A stretch of DNA of 64,000 nucleotides from Chlorobiota bacterium (GTDB lineage Bacteria > Bacteroidota > Ignavibacteria > Kapaibacteriales > UBA961). The DNA is taken from contig BJGZ01000012.1 of assembly GCA_014191195.1 (NCBI GenBank), positions 1-64,000 on the forward strand, given 5' to 3'. Below, one piece after another: positions 17,019 through 26,711 of the stretch. The notes below the pieces were generated by a model that was given only the letters and a program-made list of their open reading frames with translations, was not told the origin of the DNA and did no database searches. The position numbers and the translations under genes were made by a program. Every line of letters starts with the position of its first letter. The stretch's first letter is position 1.

Positions 17019-18558
17019 ACATAAACGCAGAAGGGTTTCAGAAATATATTTTGTGCTCTATTTGGCAGCACTTATCATGCTATTGCCTGGAAAAAATGAA
17101 AAGAAGGGTGATAGTCCTTTAGACCAGATCATTGCTGTATTCCAACAATCTTTCTCTTTACTTCCAGAAAAAAATACCTTGCTTTGTAGAATGTATACTG
17201 ATACTAAAGGTATGAAGATTATTGAATGCGATTCTTCTAATGTATTACTTATCACAGGTAATGTAAAGGACGTTTCTTTAGAATGTTCGGTAGAAGACCA
17301 AGATAGACATGAAGTAATAAAAGTAGATAATTCAATCGGCCAAACATTTGGTTTGCAATATGATTCAATAAAAAAATTAGTTTTTTTCTATTGGCATCCC
17401 CCAGAATCATTATTTGAAACTACAAATAGTTCTAGAAGTTACTTGGTAACAATTCGAGCCTTTGCAAGGCCTGATATTGGCGATAATAGTACTATGAACA
17501 AAATTATTGAAGGCGTGGGATCGGTATTAAGAACAGAAGCTAAATTTAGCATTTCTATTCTTGCTGAAGGCCTTGGAAATGAAGAACAAACAAAGATAGT
17601 TCAAATGCCAGCTGAAACTACTTATAGCAAGGTAACAGTTGTTTCTCCATTACCAAATATACAAAATCCAGAAGATCAAAATCGTAAAGGACAATCCTCA
17701 GTTCAAGAGTTCTCTTTATTGCCGATAAATTCTAAACTAAGTAATTTGTCATTCCAACCGTGGTCAAATAAAATAGTAATAACTGGCATTACTAATCTGA
17801 ATGATTATGAAAAAAAACCTAGTATAAGAATAGGATCAATTTCTGATGGAACTGCAGAAATATCAGAAATAAAAACAGATGCATTAATTGTTAAAGGATA
17901 TGCCCCGAAGAATTCTTCAATGAAAGTAATTGTTACAGCACAAAGAAAAATTGATAATAAGGAATTATCAGCAGAATTTGTTGTTACTTCACAAGAAGCA
18001 AAAAAACCAATATATCCTTTGTATATGTATCCTGGATTAACCTATCAGTTTAAATCTGGCTTGCCTTTTATGCGCGAAGTAAGGTCATTATTAAAGAATG
18101 GTAATTCAGTACTTTTATCTAGTCCAAATGGAAGTGATTTCGATTTTACACCCGAACAGTCTGATATAGGGCAAACATTAACATTTGAAAGACAATATAA
18201 TGGAGCAACCTATGGCCAGCTGTTTACAATTAATATTGTACCATATCCAGTCCCAGAAATCATCAAAGAATCTAAGGCTAATGGATATGCCTTGATTGAA
18301 ATTAAAACAATGGGAATTAATAATGGAAAATTAAATAGATCAAAATTATTGGTTATAGATGGCTCTAATTCTAATTGTATTGGGCCACAAGAATTATTTG
18401 GCAATATAAAGCAAGATGAAAAAAAGCTAATAAGAGTTCAGCAATTCAAATTTATGCCAAAAGATCCGTCAAAGCCTATGAAAATCACAGTAAAAGCAAT
18501 AGATGATTTTGGGAAGAGCTCTCCCAATAAAACAATAATGATAGATCCCGATAACTGA
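17002..18558 (+). CDS. GldM-like single-span periplasmic motor subunit (putative)
   Basis: 518 residues, close to GldM/PorM length. One N-terminal membrane segment (IYFVLYLAALIMLLPG, residues 15-30) directly after a basic cytoplasmic stretch, where GldM has a YLVLTALLAL segment; the rest is periplasmic and beta-rich. The last domain has NNGKLNRSKLL, then IRVQQFKFMPKD, then ITVKAIDDFG, which recalls the final GldM domain (GG.I.K..L, F.V.SF, KA.GPDG). The stop of the preceding GldL-like gene lies inside this gene. GldK and GldN are not in the window. If the pair is right, it would form the inner-membrane, proton-driven motor of type IX secretion or gliding. Confidence 0.55.
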   Translation: MLKKTEHKRRRVSEIYFVLYLAALIMLLPGKNEKKGDSPLDQIIAVFQQSFSLLPEKNTLLCRMYTDTKGMKIIECDSSNVLLITGNVKDVSLECSVEDQDRHEVIKVDNSIGQTFGLQYDSIKKLVFFYWHPPESLFETTNSSRSYLVTIRAFARPDIGDNSTMNKIIEGVGSVLRTEAKFSISILAEGLGNEEQTKIVQMPAETTYSKVTVVSPLPNIQNPEDQNRKGQSSVQEFSLLPINSKLSNLSFQPWSNKIVITGITNLNDYEKKPSIRIGSISDGTAEISEIKTDALIVKGYAPKNSSMKVIVTAQRKIDNKELSAEFVVTSQEAKKPIYPLYMYPGLTYQFKSGLPFMREVRSLLKNGNSVLLSSPNGSDFDFTPEQSDIGQTLTFERQYNGATYGQLFTINIVPYPVPEIIKESKANGYALIEIKTMGINNGKLNRSKLLVIDGSNSNCIGPQELFGNIKQDEKKLIRVQQFKFMPKDPSKPMKITVKAIDDFGKSSPNKTIMIDPDN

Positions 18559-18642
18559 TCAAAATTGATCCATTGATATAAAATTCATTAATTTGACAAT
18601 TAATTAACATAAATATAATATTAGATATAAAAAGGCAATGAT

Positions 18643-19839
18643 ATGGATTTGTTCGAACGTTGTTATTCATTTACCCGAGCTGACGAAGTAAAGGCAATGG
18701 GATTATATCCATATTTCCGTACAATTGAAGAAAATGAAGGTCCTGTTGTTTCTATGGAAGGCCGAAAAATTATTATGGCAGGCTCTAATAATTATCTTGG
18801 ATTAACAGCTCATCCACGAGTTCGTGAAGCTGCTATTAAAGCAATCCATCAATATGGAACAGGTTGTTCTGGCTCTCGATATTTAACAGGAACTATTGAT
18901 TTACATATTCAATTAGAAGAAAAGCTAGCAGAATATTTAGGCTATGAATCTGTTCTATTATTTAGTACTGGCTATCAAACAGCTTTAGGTGTGATAAGTG
19001 GTCTTGTATCTAAAGGAGATTATGTAATTTCTGACAAAGAGAATCATGCTTGTATCATCAATGGTGCTATGCTTGCCAAGGGTGGATTTGCAGAATTTGT
19101 TAGATATAAACATAATGATATGGAAGATCTAGAAAAAACACTTAAAAGAATACCTGATAGCGCAGGTAAATTAATAGTAACAGATGGCGTGTTTTCTGTT
19201 TCAGGAGAAGTAGTAGACTTACCTGGTATCATTGATATGGCAGAAAAATATGGTGCTAGAGTATTAGTAGATGATGCTCATGCTACCGGAGTAATTGGGA
19301 AAGGTGGTAGGGGAACAGCTAGCCTATATGATTTAACTTCAAGAACAGATATGACAATGGGCACTTTCTCTAAAACATTTGCATCACTTGGTGGATTTGT
19401 AGCTGGCCCCGAAAGAGTGATCAATTTTCTTAAACATCATTCACCAGCACTTATTTTTAGTGCAAGCCCAACTCCAGCTTCTTGTGCAGCCGCTTTAGCA
19501 GCATTAGAAATCTTACAAGAGCAACCAGAATTAGTAGATAAGTTAATCGCAAATGCAGATTATATGCGTAAGGGCTTTGCAGACCTTGGATTTAATGTAT
19601 ATAATAGTCCAACTGGCATTGTACCAGTTATTGTTGGTGATGTAGATACAGCATTAGTTTTTTGGAGAAAACTATATGATAAAGGTGTTTTTGTGAATGC
19701 CTTTGTTCCACCTGGAGTGCCACCAAATATGAGTATGATGCGCACAAGCTATATGGCTTCTCATCAAAAAGAACATTTAGATAAAATTTTAGAAGTCTTT
19801 AACATAGTAGGTCTTGAACTTGGACTTATCACCCATTAA
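18643..19839 (+). CDS. Alpha-oxoamine synthase, serine palmitoyltransferase-like
   Basis: PLP enzyme condensing an amino acid with an acyl-CoA or acyl-ACP. Family motifs: [46 protein letters not shown] and the PLP lysine K244 in [11 protein letters not shown]. The GLYPYF N-terminus and the overall pattern are of the SPT/KBL group rather than of typical BioF. 398 residues is normal. In Bacteroidota the SPT makes 3-ketosphinganine, the first step of sphingolipid synthesis; a fatty-acid hydroxylase gene lies 5 kb downstream. 2-amino-3-ketobutyrate-CoA ligase or BioF activity cannot be excluded from sequence alone. It has its own terminator. Confidence 0.8.
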   Translation: MDLFERCYSFTRADEVKAMGLYPYFRTIEENEGPVVSMEGRKIIMAGSNNYLGLTAHPRVREAAIKAIHQYGTGCSGSRYLTGTIDLHIQLEEKLAEYLGYESVLLFSTGYQTALGVISGLVSKGDYVISDKENHACIINGAMLAKGGFAEFVRYKHNDMEDLEKTLKRIPDSAGKLIVTDGVFSVSGEVVDLPGIIDMAEKYGARVLVDDAHATGVIGKGGRGTASLYDLTSRTDMTMGTFSKTFASLGGFVAGPERVINFLKHHSPALIFSASPTPASCAAALAALEILQEQPELVDKLIANADYMRKGFADLGFNVYNSPTGIVPVIVGDVDTALVFWRKLYDKGVFVNAFVPPGVPPNMSMMRTSYMASHQKEHLDKILEVFNIVGLELGLITH

Positions 19840-19855
19840 AGAATATAGAAAAAAT

Positions 19856-19879
19856 AGCCGCTCTAGCAGTGGCTTTTTT
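19856..19879 (+). terminator. Terminator after the SPT-like gene
   Basis: AGCCGC / GTGGCT stem of six pairs (one G-U), 7-nt loop, followed by six T. Confidence 0.75.
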
Positions 19880-19969
19880 ATTGTGGATCACATGTATTTC
19901 AGTAATCCAACAGACGAAAACTCTTATCTCTGCGTCAAATGAAATTATAGATTATCATAGAGCATATAC

Positions 19970-20548
19970 ATGAAATTCATACTATTCAACTTTCTTCTTT
20001 GTGGCATTACTTCTATAGCAGTTCTTGCTCAAGATAAAAACAATAATCACCCAGTATATACAATTACTGTTCAAGAACTGGATGTCATTTTAGGTGATAT
20101 TACAATTGAATTGTTTCCTGAAACTGCTCAGAATCACTGTGCGAATTTTGATAGTTTAGTTAAGATTGGTTTTTATGATGGAACTGCATTTCATAGAATA
20201 GACCCCGATTTTATGATTCAAGGTGGAGATCCAAATAGCAAAAATACTTCAAAAGATCCCTCTACTTGGGGTCTTGGAGATGAATCTCAAAAGAAAATTT
20301 CGGCTGAATTTAATAGTATATCTCATAAACGTGGAATTTTATCTGCTGCACGAGGTGAAAATATCAATAGTGCAGATTCTCAGTTTTTTATATGTGTAAA
20401 AGATTCAGAATTTTTAGATGGAGAATATACCGCTTATGGAAAAGTACTACAAGGAATGGAAATAGTTGATAAAATTGCTGAATTTCCAAGAGATAAAGCC
20501 ACCGAGAGACCATTAAAAAAAATAACAATGAAAATAGTTAAGAAATAA
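19970..20548 (+). CDS. Exported cyclophilin-type peptidyl-prolyl isomerase (first of two)
   Basis: Cis-trans isomerase of proline bonds acting after export. Signal peptide MKFILFNFLLCGITSIAVLA then QDKN. Cyclophilin core: IELFPETAQNHCANFDSLV, FHRIDPDFMIQGGDP, RGILSAARGENINSADSQFFI, YTAYGKVLQGMEIVDKI. The active-site Arg (FHR), Phe/Met (FMIQGG) and Gln (SQFF) are present. It carries an extra segment between the strands compared with minimal cyclophilins. A second gene of the same family starts 39 bp downstream. Confidence 0.92.
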   Translation: MKFILFNFLLCGITSIAVLAQDKNNNHPVYTITVQELDVILGDITIELFPETAQNHCANFDSLVKIGFYDGTAFHRIDPDFMIQGGDPNSKNTSKDPSTWGLGDESQKKISAEFNSISHKRGILSAARGENINSADSQFFICVKDSEFLDGEYTAYGKVLQGMEIVDKIAEFPRDKATERPLKKITMKIVKK

Positions 20549-20587
20549 AATAGTTTCGATTCATATAAAGATTTTCAAGGAGAAGTT

Positions 20588-21211
20588 ATGAAAAAATCGT
20601 ATGCACTTTTACATATGTTTACAATGTTTGCTTTGTCTATATTTTTTATACCTTTTGTAGGAGCTCAACAAATCGTGCTTACAAATCCTGAACCTACAGT
20701 AACTAATACAGTTACTATGACAACCAATTACGGAAATATCGTTATTGGGCTTTATGGCAATGATGCCCCCAAAACAGTAGCTAACTTTATCGGTTTGGCA
20801 GAAAAAGATGTGTATAATGGAGTATTGTTCCACAGAGTTGTTCCAGGTTTTGTTATTCAAGCAGGTGATCCAAAAACTAAGGATGAATCCCTAAAATCAC
20901 AATGGGGAACTGGTGGAGAAAGTATTTATGGTGGTGAATTTGAAGATGAATTAATACAAACAACCGCAAGTTGGAAAATTGGATATGCACGTGGAGTATT
21001 AGCAATGGCTAATAGAGGTCAACATACAAATACAAGTCAGTTTTTTATATGCCTTGGAGACTTAGGCTTGCCAAAAAGCTATACAATGTTTGGAAAAGTA
21101 ATGGTAGGAATGGATATCGTCGATAAAATTGCAGCAGTTCCTTTAAATGGAAGTACTCCAAAAGATCCAGTGATTATTCAGTCTATATCAACCAAACCTG
21201 TAAAAAAATAG
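20588..21211 (+). CDS. Exported cyclophilin-type peptidyl-prolyl isomerase (second of two)
   Basis: Signal peptide ending FVGAQQ, then TMTTNYGNIVIGLYGNDAPK and the cyclophilin core: VLFHRVVPGFVIQAGDP, GGEFEDEL, ARGVLAMANRGQHTNTSQFF, MFGKVMVGMDIVDKI. Arg of FHR and Gln of SQFF are present. It is clearly diverged from its neighbour, so the duplication is old. A good AAGGAG sequence 5 bp before the ATG is one of the few Shine-Dalgarno-like sites in the window. It ends in a strong terminator. Confidence 0.93.
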   Translation: MKKSYALLHMFTMFALSIFFIPFVGAQQIVLTNPEPTVTNTVTMTTNYGNIVIGLYGNDAPKTVANFIGLAEKDVYNGVLFHRVVPGFVIQAGDPKTKDESLKSQWGTGGESIYGGEFEDELIQTTASWKIGYARGVLAMANRGQHTNTSQFFICLGDLGLPKSYTMFGKVMVGMDIVDKIAAVPLNGSTPKDPVIIQSISTKPVKK

Positions 21212-21234
21212 TTATCATCTTAGAATATCAGAAA

Positions 21235-21275
21235 GCCTGCACCTGTTTTTAACGGATGCAGGCATTCATTTTCTT
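21235..21275 (+). terminator. Rho-independent terminator after cyclophilin genes
   Basis: Perfect 7-bp stem GCCTGCA / TGCAGGC with a 15-nt loop, followed by the T-rich tract ATTCATTTTCTT. Confidence 0.7.
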
Positions 21276-21289
21276 ATACCATATCAATC

Positions 21290-23851
21290 ATGAAACCATT
21301 ATCAATATATACAGTATCGGCTTCTTTACCATCATCACTTATAGCATTAAAAGAATTAGCCTATAATTTTTGGTGGTGCTGGAATGATGAAGCTGCATCT
21401 CTATTTGGTGCTATAGATAGTAATTTATGGTTAGAATTACATAGAAATCCAGTCGCATTACTCAATCACATTCCAATATCTAGATTAGAATATCTGGAAA
21501 ATGATAAAGGATTTATTGAAAAATTACAATCTGTGCATGCGTCTTTTATATTGTATATCAATAGTACTTCATGGTTTCAGGAGTCGGTTTCTTCGGCACA
21601 GCATGGAAAGATTGCTTACTTCTCATTGGAATTTGGAATAAATGAAAGTTTTCCCAATTATTCCGGTGGATTAGGAATCTTAGCAGGAGATCATCTTAAA
21701 TCAGCAAGTGATTTAGGATTGCCTTTAGTAGCTGTTGGATTATTATATCAAATGGGTTATTTCAGACAACATATTTCGTCTAGTGGCTGGCAAACAGAAA
21801 GTTTTTTTGAAAATGATTTTTATTCTATGCCATTAGAATTAATGAAAAGTTCTGAGGCAATACCATATGTAGTAGAAATTGCAATGCCTAATTCACCTGT
21901 ATATGCACATATCTGGCGTGCAATGATAGGTAAAACCGCATTGTATTTATTAGATACAAATATTATCGAAAATGCTGAAATTCCTGAATATAGAGATATC
22001 ACTGATCAACTATATGGAGGAAATACAGAAACAAGGATTCAGCAAGAAATTGTATTAGGAATAGGTGGCATTAAAGCATTGCGATTATTAGGAATACATC
22101 CAAGCATCATCCATATTAATGAAGGTCATGCAGCATTTGCTACTTTAGAAAGAGCCCATAATATCATGGATGATTTTCAAACTGATTTCTATACAGCAAT
22201 GGAATTAGCGCATGCTGGAATGATTTTTACTACCCATACGCCAGTGCCAGCAGGAAATGAAGTATTCCCTGTATCATTAATAGATACATATTTTTCTGCG
22301 TATTGGCACAAATTAGGAATTAGTAGAGAAGAATTTTTGCAATTAGGACAAGTAAATTCTAATGATCCAGAATTATTCTCAATGACAGTACTCGCCTTAA
22401 GAATGTCATCATATAGAAATGGTGTAAGTGCATTACATGGTAAAGTTGCACGATCAATGTGGCAACCACTATGGCAAGATTTTCTAGAAGAAGAAATACC
22501 TATTCATCATATAACCAATGGAATTCATACATCTACTTGGGTGGCCGGCAAACTTGCAGAGTTATTTGATACATATCTTGGATCAATGTGGCGAAAAGAA
22601 ACACATAATAAAGAAATGTGGAAATCAATAGGGGATATTCCTTCAGATCGATTATGGAAAGTGCATGAATTTTATAAATCAGAATTAGTAGACTTTGCAA
22701 GAACCTATTTGCAAAATAGGAAAGGTACAATTCTTTCTAATAGACAAAAAGCTTATATAAATCGATTCCTTAATCCACAAGCTTTAACAATTGGATTTGC
22801 TCGCAGATTTGCTACATACAAAAGAGCAAATTTATTGTTCAGAGATATGGGCAGACTTAAAAAAATGTTAACTAATCCTGATCTGCCTGTTCAAATAATC
22901 CTTGCAGGAAAGGCGCATCCACACGATAATGCTGGTAAAGAAATTATACAGTCTATCATCCATGCAATTAAAGAGCATGGATTAGAAGATCATATCATAT
23001 TTCTAGAGGATTATAGCATGGCTATTGCTTCAGCAATGGTAAAAGGATGTGATATTTGGCTAAATACACCAAGACGTCCACATGAAGCCAGTGGAACCAG
23101 TGGAATGAAAGCTGCAATGAATGGATGTTTGCACTGCAGTATTATGGATGGATGGTGGGATGAATCATATAATGGCGATAATGGATTTTCAATCGGATCT
23201 ACAGAGCAATATGCATCAACAGAAGATCAAGACAGAGCAGAATCTTTATCACTTTATGAGATCTTAGAACAAGAGATCATTCCTACTTTCTACAACAGAA
23301 ATAAGCAAGGTATCCCGGAACATTGGGTAGAGAAGATGAAATCTTCTATTATGACGATTGCACCTGAATTTTCTACTGCCAGAATGGTAAGAGATTATAC
23401 TAGAAAATTTTATTTACCAGCATTACAGAGATATGCTGTTTTGCAAAAAAATAATTTACAAGGCGCAAAAGAATTAAGAAACTGGAAAAAACATATCTAT
23501 CATAATTGGGAAATTGTTTCATTTGGAACAATCTCAATTCAGGGTATTTCGAATGCTGAAATAGGAAAACACATTACAGTATATGCAGAAGTGTATACCG
23601 GCAATCTATCTGAAAAAGATCTTTTAGTAGAAGCAGTGTATGGAAAAATAAATGCACAAGGCGATTTGCAACATGTGTCAAAACAAAGATTGACTTTTCA
23701 AGGGTATACAGATGGAAAAGCATGGTTTGAAGGACAATTTTTGAGTGAATTTGGTGGACAACAAGGTTGTACAGTTCGAGTATTACCTACACATACTTTA
23801 TTGATAGATAATGCCGATATTGGATTATGTACTTGGGCTAAACAGCAATAA
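21290..23851 (+). CDS. glgP: Alpha-glucan phosphorylase
   Basis: Phosphorolyses glycogen or maltodextrin to glucose-1-phosphate. The N-terminus is the DUF3417-type domain of the archaeal/Thermotoga-like form (LKELAYNFWWCWNDEA). Then YFSLEFGINESFPNYSGGLGILAGDH, TTHTPVPAGNE, and the PLP-site block RPHEASGTSGMKAAMNG near residues 596-612, containing the Schiff-base Lys. Length of 853 residues fits this class. It starts 15 bp after the preceding terminator and era follows 23 bp downstream. No other glycogen gene is in the window. Confidence 0.95.
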   Translation: MKPLSIYTVSASLPSSLIALKELAYNFWWCWNDEAASLFGAIDSNLWLELHRNPVALLNHIPISRLEYLENDKGFIEKLQSVHASFILYINSTSWFQESVSSAQHGKIAYFSLEFGINESFPNYSGGLGILAGDHLKSASDLGLPLVAVGLLYQMGYFRQHISSSGWQTESFFENDFYSMPLELMKSSEAIPYVVEIAMPNSPVYAHIWRAMIGKTALYLLDTNIIENAEIPEYRDITDQLYGGNTETRIQQEIVLGIGGIKALRLLGIHPSIIHINEGHAAFATLERAHNIMDDFQTDFYTAMELAHAGMIFTTHTPVPAGNEVFPVSLIDTYFSAYWHKLGISREEFLQLGQVNSNDPELFSMTVLALRMSSYRNGVSALHGKVARSMWQPLWQDFLEEEIPIHHITNGIHTSTWVAGKLAELFDTYLGSMWRKETHNKEMWKSIGDIPSDRLWKVHEFYKSELVDFARTYLQNRKGTILSNRQKAYINRFLNPQALTIGFARRFATYKRANLLFRDMGRLKKMLTNPDLPVQIILAGKAHPHDNAGKEIIQSIIHAIKEHGLEDHIIFLEDYSMAIASAMVKGCDIWLNTPRRPHEASGTSGMKAAMNGCLHCSIMDGWWDESYNGDNGFSIGSTEQYASTEDQDRAESLSLYEILEQEIIPTFYNRNKQGIPEHWVEKMKSSIMTIAPEFSTARMVRDYTRKFYLPALQRYAVLQKNNLQGAKELRNWKKHIYHNWEIVSFGTISIQGISNAEIGKHITVYAEVYTGNLSEKDLLVEAVYGKINAQGDLQHVSKQRLTFQGYTDGKAWFEGQFLSEFGGQQGCTVRVLPTHTLLIDNADIGLCTWAKQQ

Positions 23852-23874
23852 TATGAATATATGGAGATTTTTTT

Positions 23875-24765
23875 ATGCCTAAATCAGGCTATATCGCAAT
23901 AATTGGTAAGCCAAATGTTGGTAAATCAACGCTAATGAATGCTATCATTGGCTCAAAACTTTCTATTGTAACACCTAAGCCACAAACAACTAGGCGTAAT
24001 GTATTAGGTATATATACACAAAAAGAAACTCAAATGGTATTTATTGATACACCTGGCGTCCTTAAACCAAGGTATGAATTACATAAGTCCATGATGAATT
24101 TTGTAGAGGAGTCCTTAAGTGGTGCTGACATTATTATAGTAATAGCAGACGTTACCAGGCCAGAAACTGCTACAAGGGTGTTAACACCTCCTTTTATAGA
24201 AGCACTAAAAACATTAAAAAAACCCTGCATCGCTATCTTAAATAAAATGGATGCATTGTCTGATAAAACCCAAGCATTACCTTTTATCTCTGCACTTGAA
24301 GAATTAGGAGTATTCACAGAATTTATTCCAATTTCTGCCTTACAAAAAGATAATACAGATACACTGGTTCATATTCTAGAATCATTACTTCCAGAGGGAG
24401 AATTCTTTCATGATCCTGAAATTTTAAGTACAATGCCACAAAGATTTTTTGTTTCTGAATTGATAAGAGAAACCGTTTTTGAATTATTCAAAGAAGAAAT
24501 TCCTTATTCTACTGAAGTTACAATTTCAGAATTCAAAGAAAGAGAAAAGGGCAAATGGTATATAGCCGCAGATATCATCATTGAAAAAGAATCACAAAAG
24601 GCAATTCTTATTGGTGAGAAAGGATCTAAAATCAAACAAATTGGGTTATTATCAAGAGATAAAGTAGAAGAGCACCTTGAATTCCCAGTTTTTTTAGAAT
24701 TATTTGTTAAGGTTAGAGAAGATTGGCGATCAAAAACTACTTATTTGCGTTCTTTTGGCTATTAA
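23875..24765 (+). CDS. era: GTPase Era
   Basis: Essential GTPase binding the 3' end of 16S rRNA in 30S maturation. G1 GKPNVGKST at residues 11-19, switch region KPQTTRRNVLG, G3 DTPGVLKP, G4 NKMDA, and a C-terminal KH domain with AILIGEKGSKIKQIG. 296 residues, typical length. It is followed by a separate promoter inside its 3' end for the next gene. Confidence 0.97.
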   Translation: MPKSGYIAIIGKPNVGKSTLMNAIIGSKLSIVTPKPQTTRRNVLGIYTQKETQMVFIDTPGVLKPRYELHKSMMNFVEESLSGADIIIVIADVTRPETATRVLTPPFIEALKTLKKPCIAILNKMDALSDKTQALPFISALEELGVFTEFIPISALQKDNTDTLVHILESLLPEGEFFHDPEILSTMPQRFFVSELIRETVFELFKEEIPYSTEVTISEFKEREKGKWYIAADIIIEKESQKAILIGEKGSKIKQIGLLSRDKVEEHLEFPVFLELFVKVREDWRSKTTYLRSFGY

Positions 24766-24777
24766 ACTGTATTTTTG
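24744..24777 (+). promoter_or_regulatory. Candidate Bacteroidota-type promoter for the fatty-acid hydroxylase operon
   Basis: TTTG at 24744-24747 and TATTTTTG at 24770-24777, separated by 22 bp. The first box lies in the last codons of era. The next start codon is about 100 bp downstream. Confidence 0.45.
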
Positions 24778-24877
24778 CAAATATTATTCACTAGCACTTT
24801 TAGATATTTGTTTTCAATAAAAATATGTTTAGTACTATTTATACACTTTCTCTGTACTCTGTAAAGGTTTTTTTAAT

Positions 24878-25519
24878 ATGGGTGTGAAATTCGTATCTAA
24901 TAAGGACGAAACCCTGCGCCTGTTCGATAATCCAATACTGGAATATTGTACACATATTCATCCAATTACTCCATTTATAGTGTATATCCCTTTAGTATTG
25001 ATATTACACATAAGTGCTTTGCAATATCTTGTTTTATCACAACAAGTTCTTTTTCCTATACTTGGTTTAGTGATTTGGACATTATTTGAATATGTTCTTC
25101 ACAGATATATATTCCATTATAAACCTAAAACTGAATGGGGAAAAAAACTGCATTTTATGTCTCATGGTATCCATCATGATTATCCACGCGATAGTACTAG
25201 ACTGGTAATGCCTTTACTATTAAGTTTACCATTAGCTACAATATTGTTTATTCCAACATTTTTATTTTTGGGATATATTGGATTTTCTCTCTTTGCAGGT
25301 TTCCTTTTTGGTTATGTGTGCTATGATGGAATACATTATGCCGCTCATCATATGCAAATGAAAAGTAAGATAGGAAGATTTATTCAGCAATATCATCTTA
25401 AACATCATTTTTTGGATGATGATAATTATTATGGTGTTTCAAGTCCACTTTGGGATATAGTTTTTTCAACATATCCCCACAAGAAGAAAAAAGAATTACA
25501 CGATACATTTGATACATAG
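24878..25519 (+). CDS. Membrane fatty-acid hydroxylase (FA2H / sterol desaturase family)
   Basis: Di-iron membrane oxygenase. Histidine clusters in order: HRYIFH (75-80), HGIHH (96-100), HYAAHH (about 154-159) and HLKHH (about 173-177), with hydrophobic segments between and before them (about 32-70 and 109-150). The length and the DYPRD motif after the second box fit fatty-acid 2-hydroxylases that act on ceramide or sphingolipid acyl chains. The serine-palmitoyltransferase-like gene is in the same neighbourhood. Carotenoid hydroxylase is less likely. It is the first gene of a five-gene run to lepA. Confidence 0.85.
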   Translation: MGVKFVSNKDETLRLFDNPILEYCTHIHPITPFIVYIPLVLILHISALQYLVLSQQVLFPILGLVIWTLFEYVLHRYIFHYKPKTEWGKKLHFMSHGIHHDYPRDSTRLVMPLLLSLPLATILFIPTFLFLGYIGFSLFAGFLFGYVCYDGIHYAAHHMQMKSKIGRFIQQYHLKHHFLDDDNYYGVSSPLWDIVFSTYPHKKKKELHDTFDT

Positions 25520-25555
25520 AATTATTCAATTTTAATTTTTATTTCAGGATTATAT

Positions 25556-26083
25556 ATGCCTGTATCCAAAGAAACTATACTTGGAAAAGTTCAAGCAATT
25601 AGCCCAGTTGCTACCTTGCATGAACATCAATCACAGATTACTATTCTTGTTCCTGTAGAAGATCTATTTGCTGTATGCCTTAATTTGAGAGATGATGAGC
25701 ATACTCAATTTTCTATGCTTGTAGACGTAACGGTTACAGATAGAGCTACCAGAAAAGATAGATTTGAAGCAATTTATTTTCTAAGATCATTACCTTTGAA
25801 TGCTAGGGTTCGCATAAAAACAATTATACAAGAAAGAAGTCCAATCTGTCCATCATTAACAGAGATATGGGAATCTGCCAATTGGTATGAACGCGAAGCA
25901 TATGATATGTATGGAGTTATATTCGAAGGACATCCAGACTTAAGAAGATTTTATATGCCAGAAGATTTTGCAGATCCAGCAACCGGAGAACCATTATATC
26001 CATTAAGAAAAGATTTTCCAGTTATGGGCATTCCTGGGTCTATGCCATTGCCACCATATCCTGAAAAAGGACATCAGAACTGA
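25556..26083 (+). CDS. nuoC: NADH-quinone oxidoreductase subunit C
   Basis: Peripheral-arm subunit of complex I. The 30-kDa subunit signature is clear: [18 protein letters not shown], then [13 protein letters not shown] and [10 protein letters not shown]. 175 residues is normal for a separate NuoC. No nuoA, nuoB or nuoD is adjacent, which is unusual because these genes are normally contiguous. Its stop overlaps the start of the following lipoprotein gene by one base (TGATG). Confidence 0.93.
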   Translation: MPVSKETILGKVQAISPVATLHEHQSQITILVPVEDLFAVCLNLRDDEHTQFSMLVDVTVTDRATRKDRFEAIYFLRSLPLNARVRIKTIIQERSPICPSLTEIWESANWYEREAYDMYGVIFEGHPDLRRFYMPEDFADPATGEPLYPLRKDFPVMGIPGSMPLPPYPEKGHQN

Positions 26084-26703
26084 TGCTATCGAGATTATAT
26101 ATTAGATGTGTATTTGGCTGTCTTTATATAACAATGTCATTATATGGAATTGGATGCCTTTTTGTTCGTGAAGATGATTTTGCTCCTTCGGTGGCTTTAA
26201 GTCCTAAAACTGAACTTGAATTATCTGATATTGTTGTTACATCTGTTGATGGCGACTTTTTGGCTTTATTACCAAAAAATTGGACATTCATAGAAAAAAC
26301 GTCTTTGCAATTATCTGATATCTTTGCAATTGCAATTAATCCGGAATATAACTCCAGTTTAGTATTCACTAAAATTCCATTTTCAGAAAAAAAAGAAACA
26401 TTACCATTTGATAATAAAGAATTGATTAGAATAGGTATAGCAAAACATATTGCTAAATCTAGTGGAAAAGTTAGGCAGTTAGGTAAAGGCTATGAATTGA
26501 TTCTTGGGCCAAAAAAGTTTGGATATTTTGAATTTATAGGTTCACAGCAAACGCATAAAACCAGATCTGTCGTCTGTTTATCATCTTTAGGTAATATCTA
26601 TGAGATTTCATTAGTGCCTGTACCAGTAACTGGAAAAACTGCACCTTCAGAAGAAGTTTCTGACAAGTTATTTAGATCATTTATTACTGCAATTCAATAT
26701 TAA
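26083..26703 (+). CDS. Putative lipoprotein of unknown function
   Basis: N-terminus with hydrophobic stretch ending LYGIGC, a lipobox with Cys25, so the protein is probably lipid-anchored. The mature region begins LFVREDDFAPSVA and is a small beta-rich domain with no family I recognise. It overlaps nuoC by one base and precedes another small unknown gene by 8 bp. Nothing in it suggests a complex I accessory factor, though translational coupling to nuoC is notable. Confidence 0.7.
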   Translation: MLSRLYIRCVFGCLYITMSLYGIGCLFVREDDFAPSVALSPKTELELSDIVVTSVDGDFLALLPKNWTFIEKTSLQLSDIFAIAINPEYNSSLVFTKIPFSEKKETLPFDNKELIRIGIAKHIAKSSGKVRQLGKGYELILGPKKFGYFEFIGSQQTHKTRSVVCLSSLGNIYEISLVPVPVTGKTAPSEEVSDKLFRSFITAIQY

Positions 26704-26711
26704 TATTTTGC

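Noticed and set aside
24030-24317. Minus-strand ORF inside era
   Set aside because: Shadow of a highly conserved gene.
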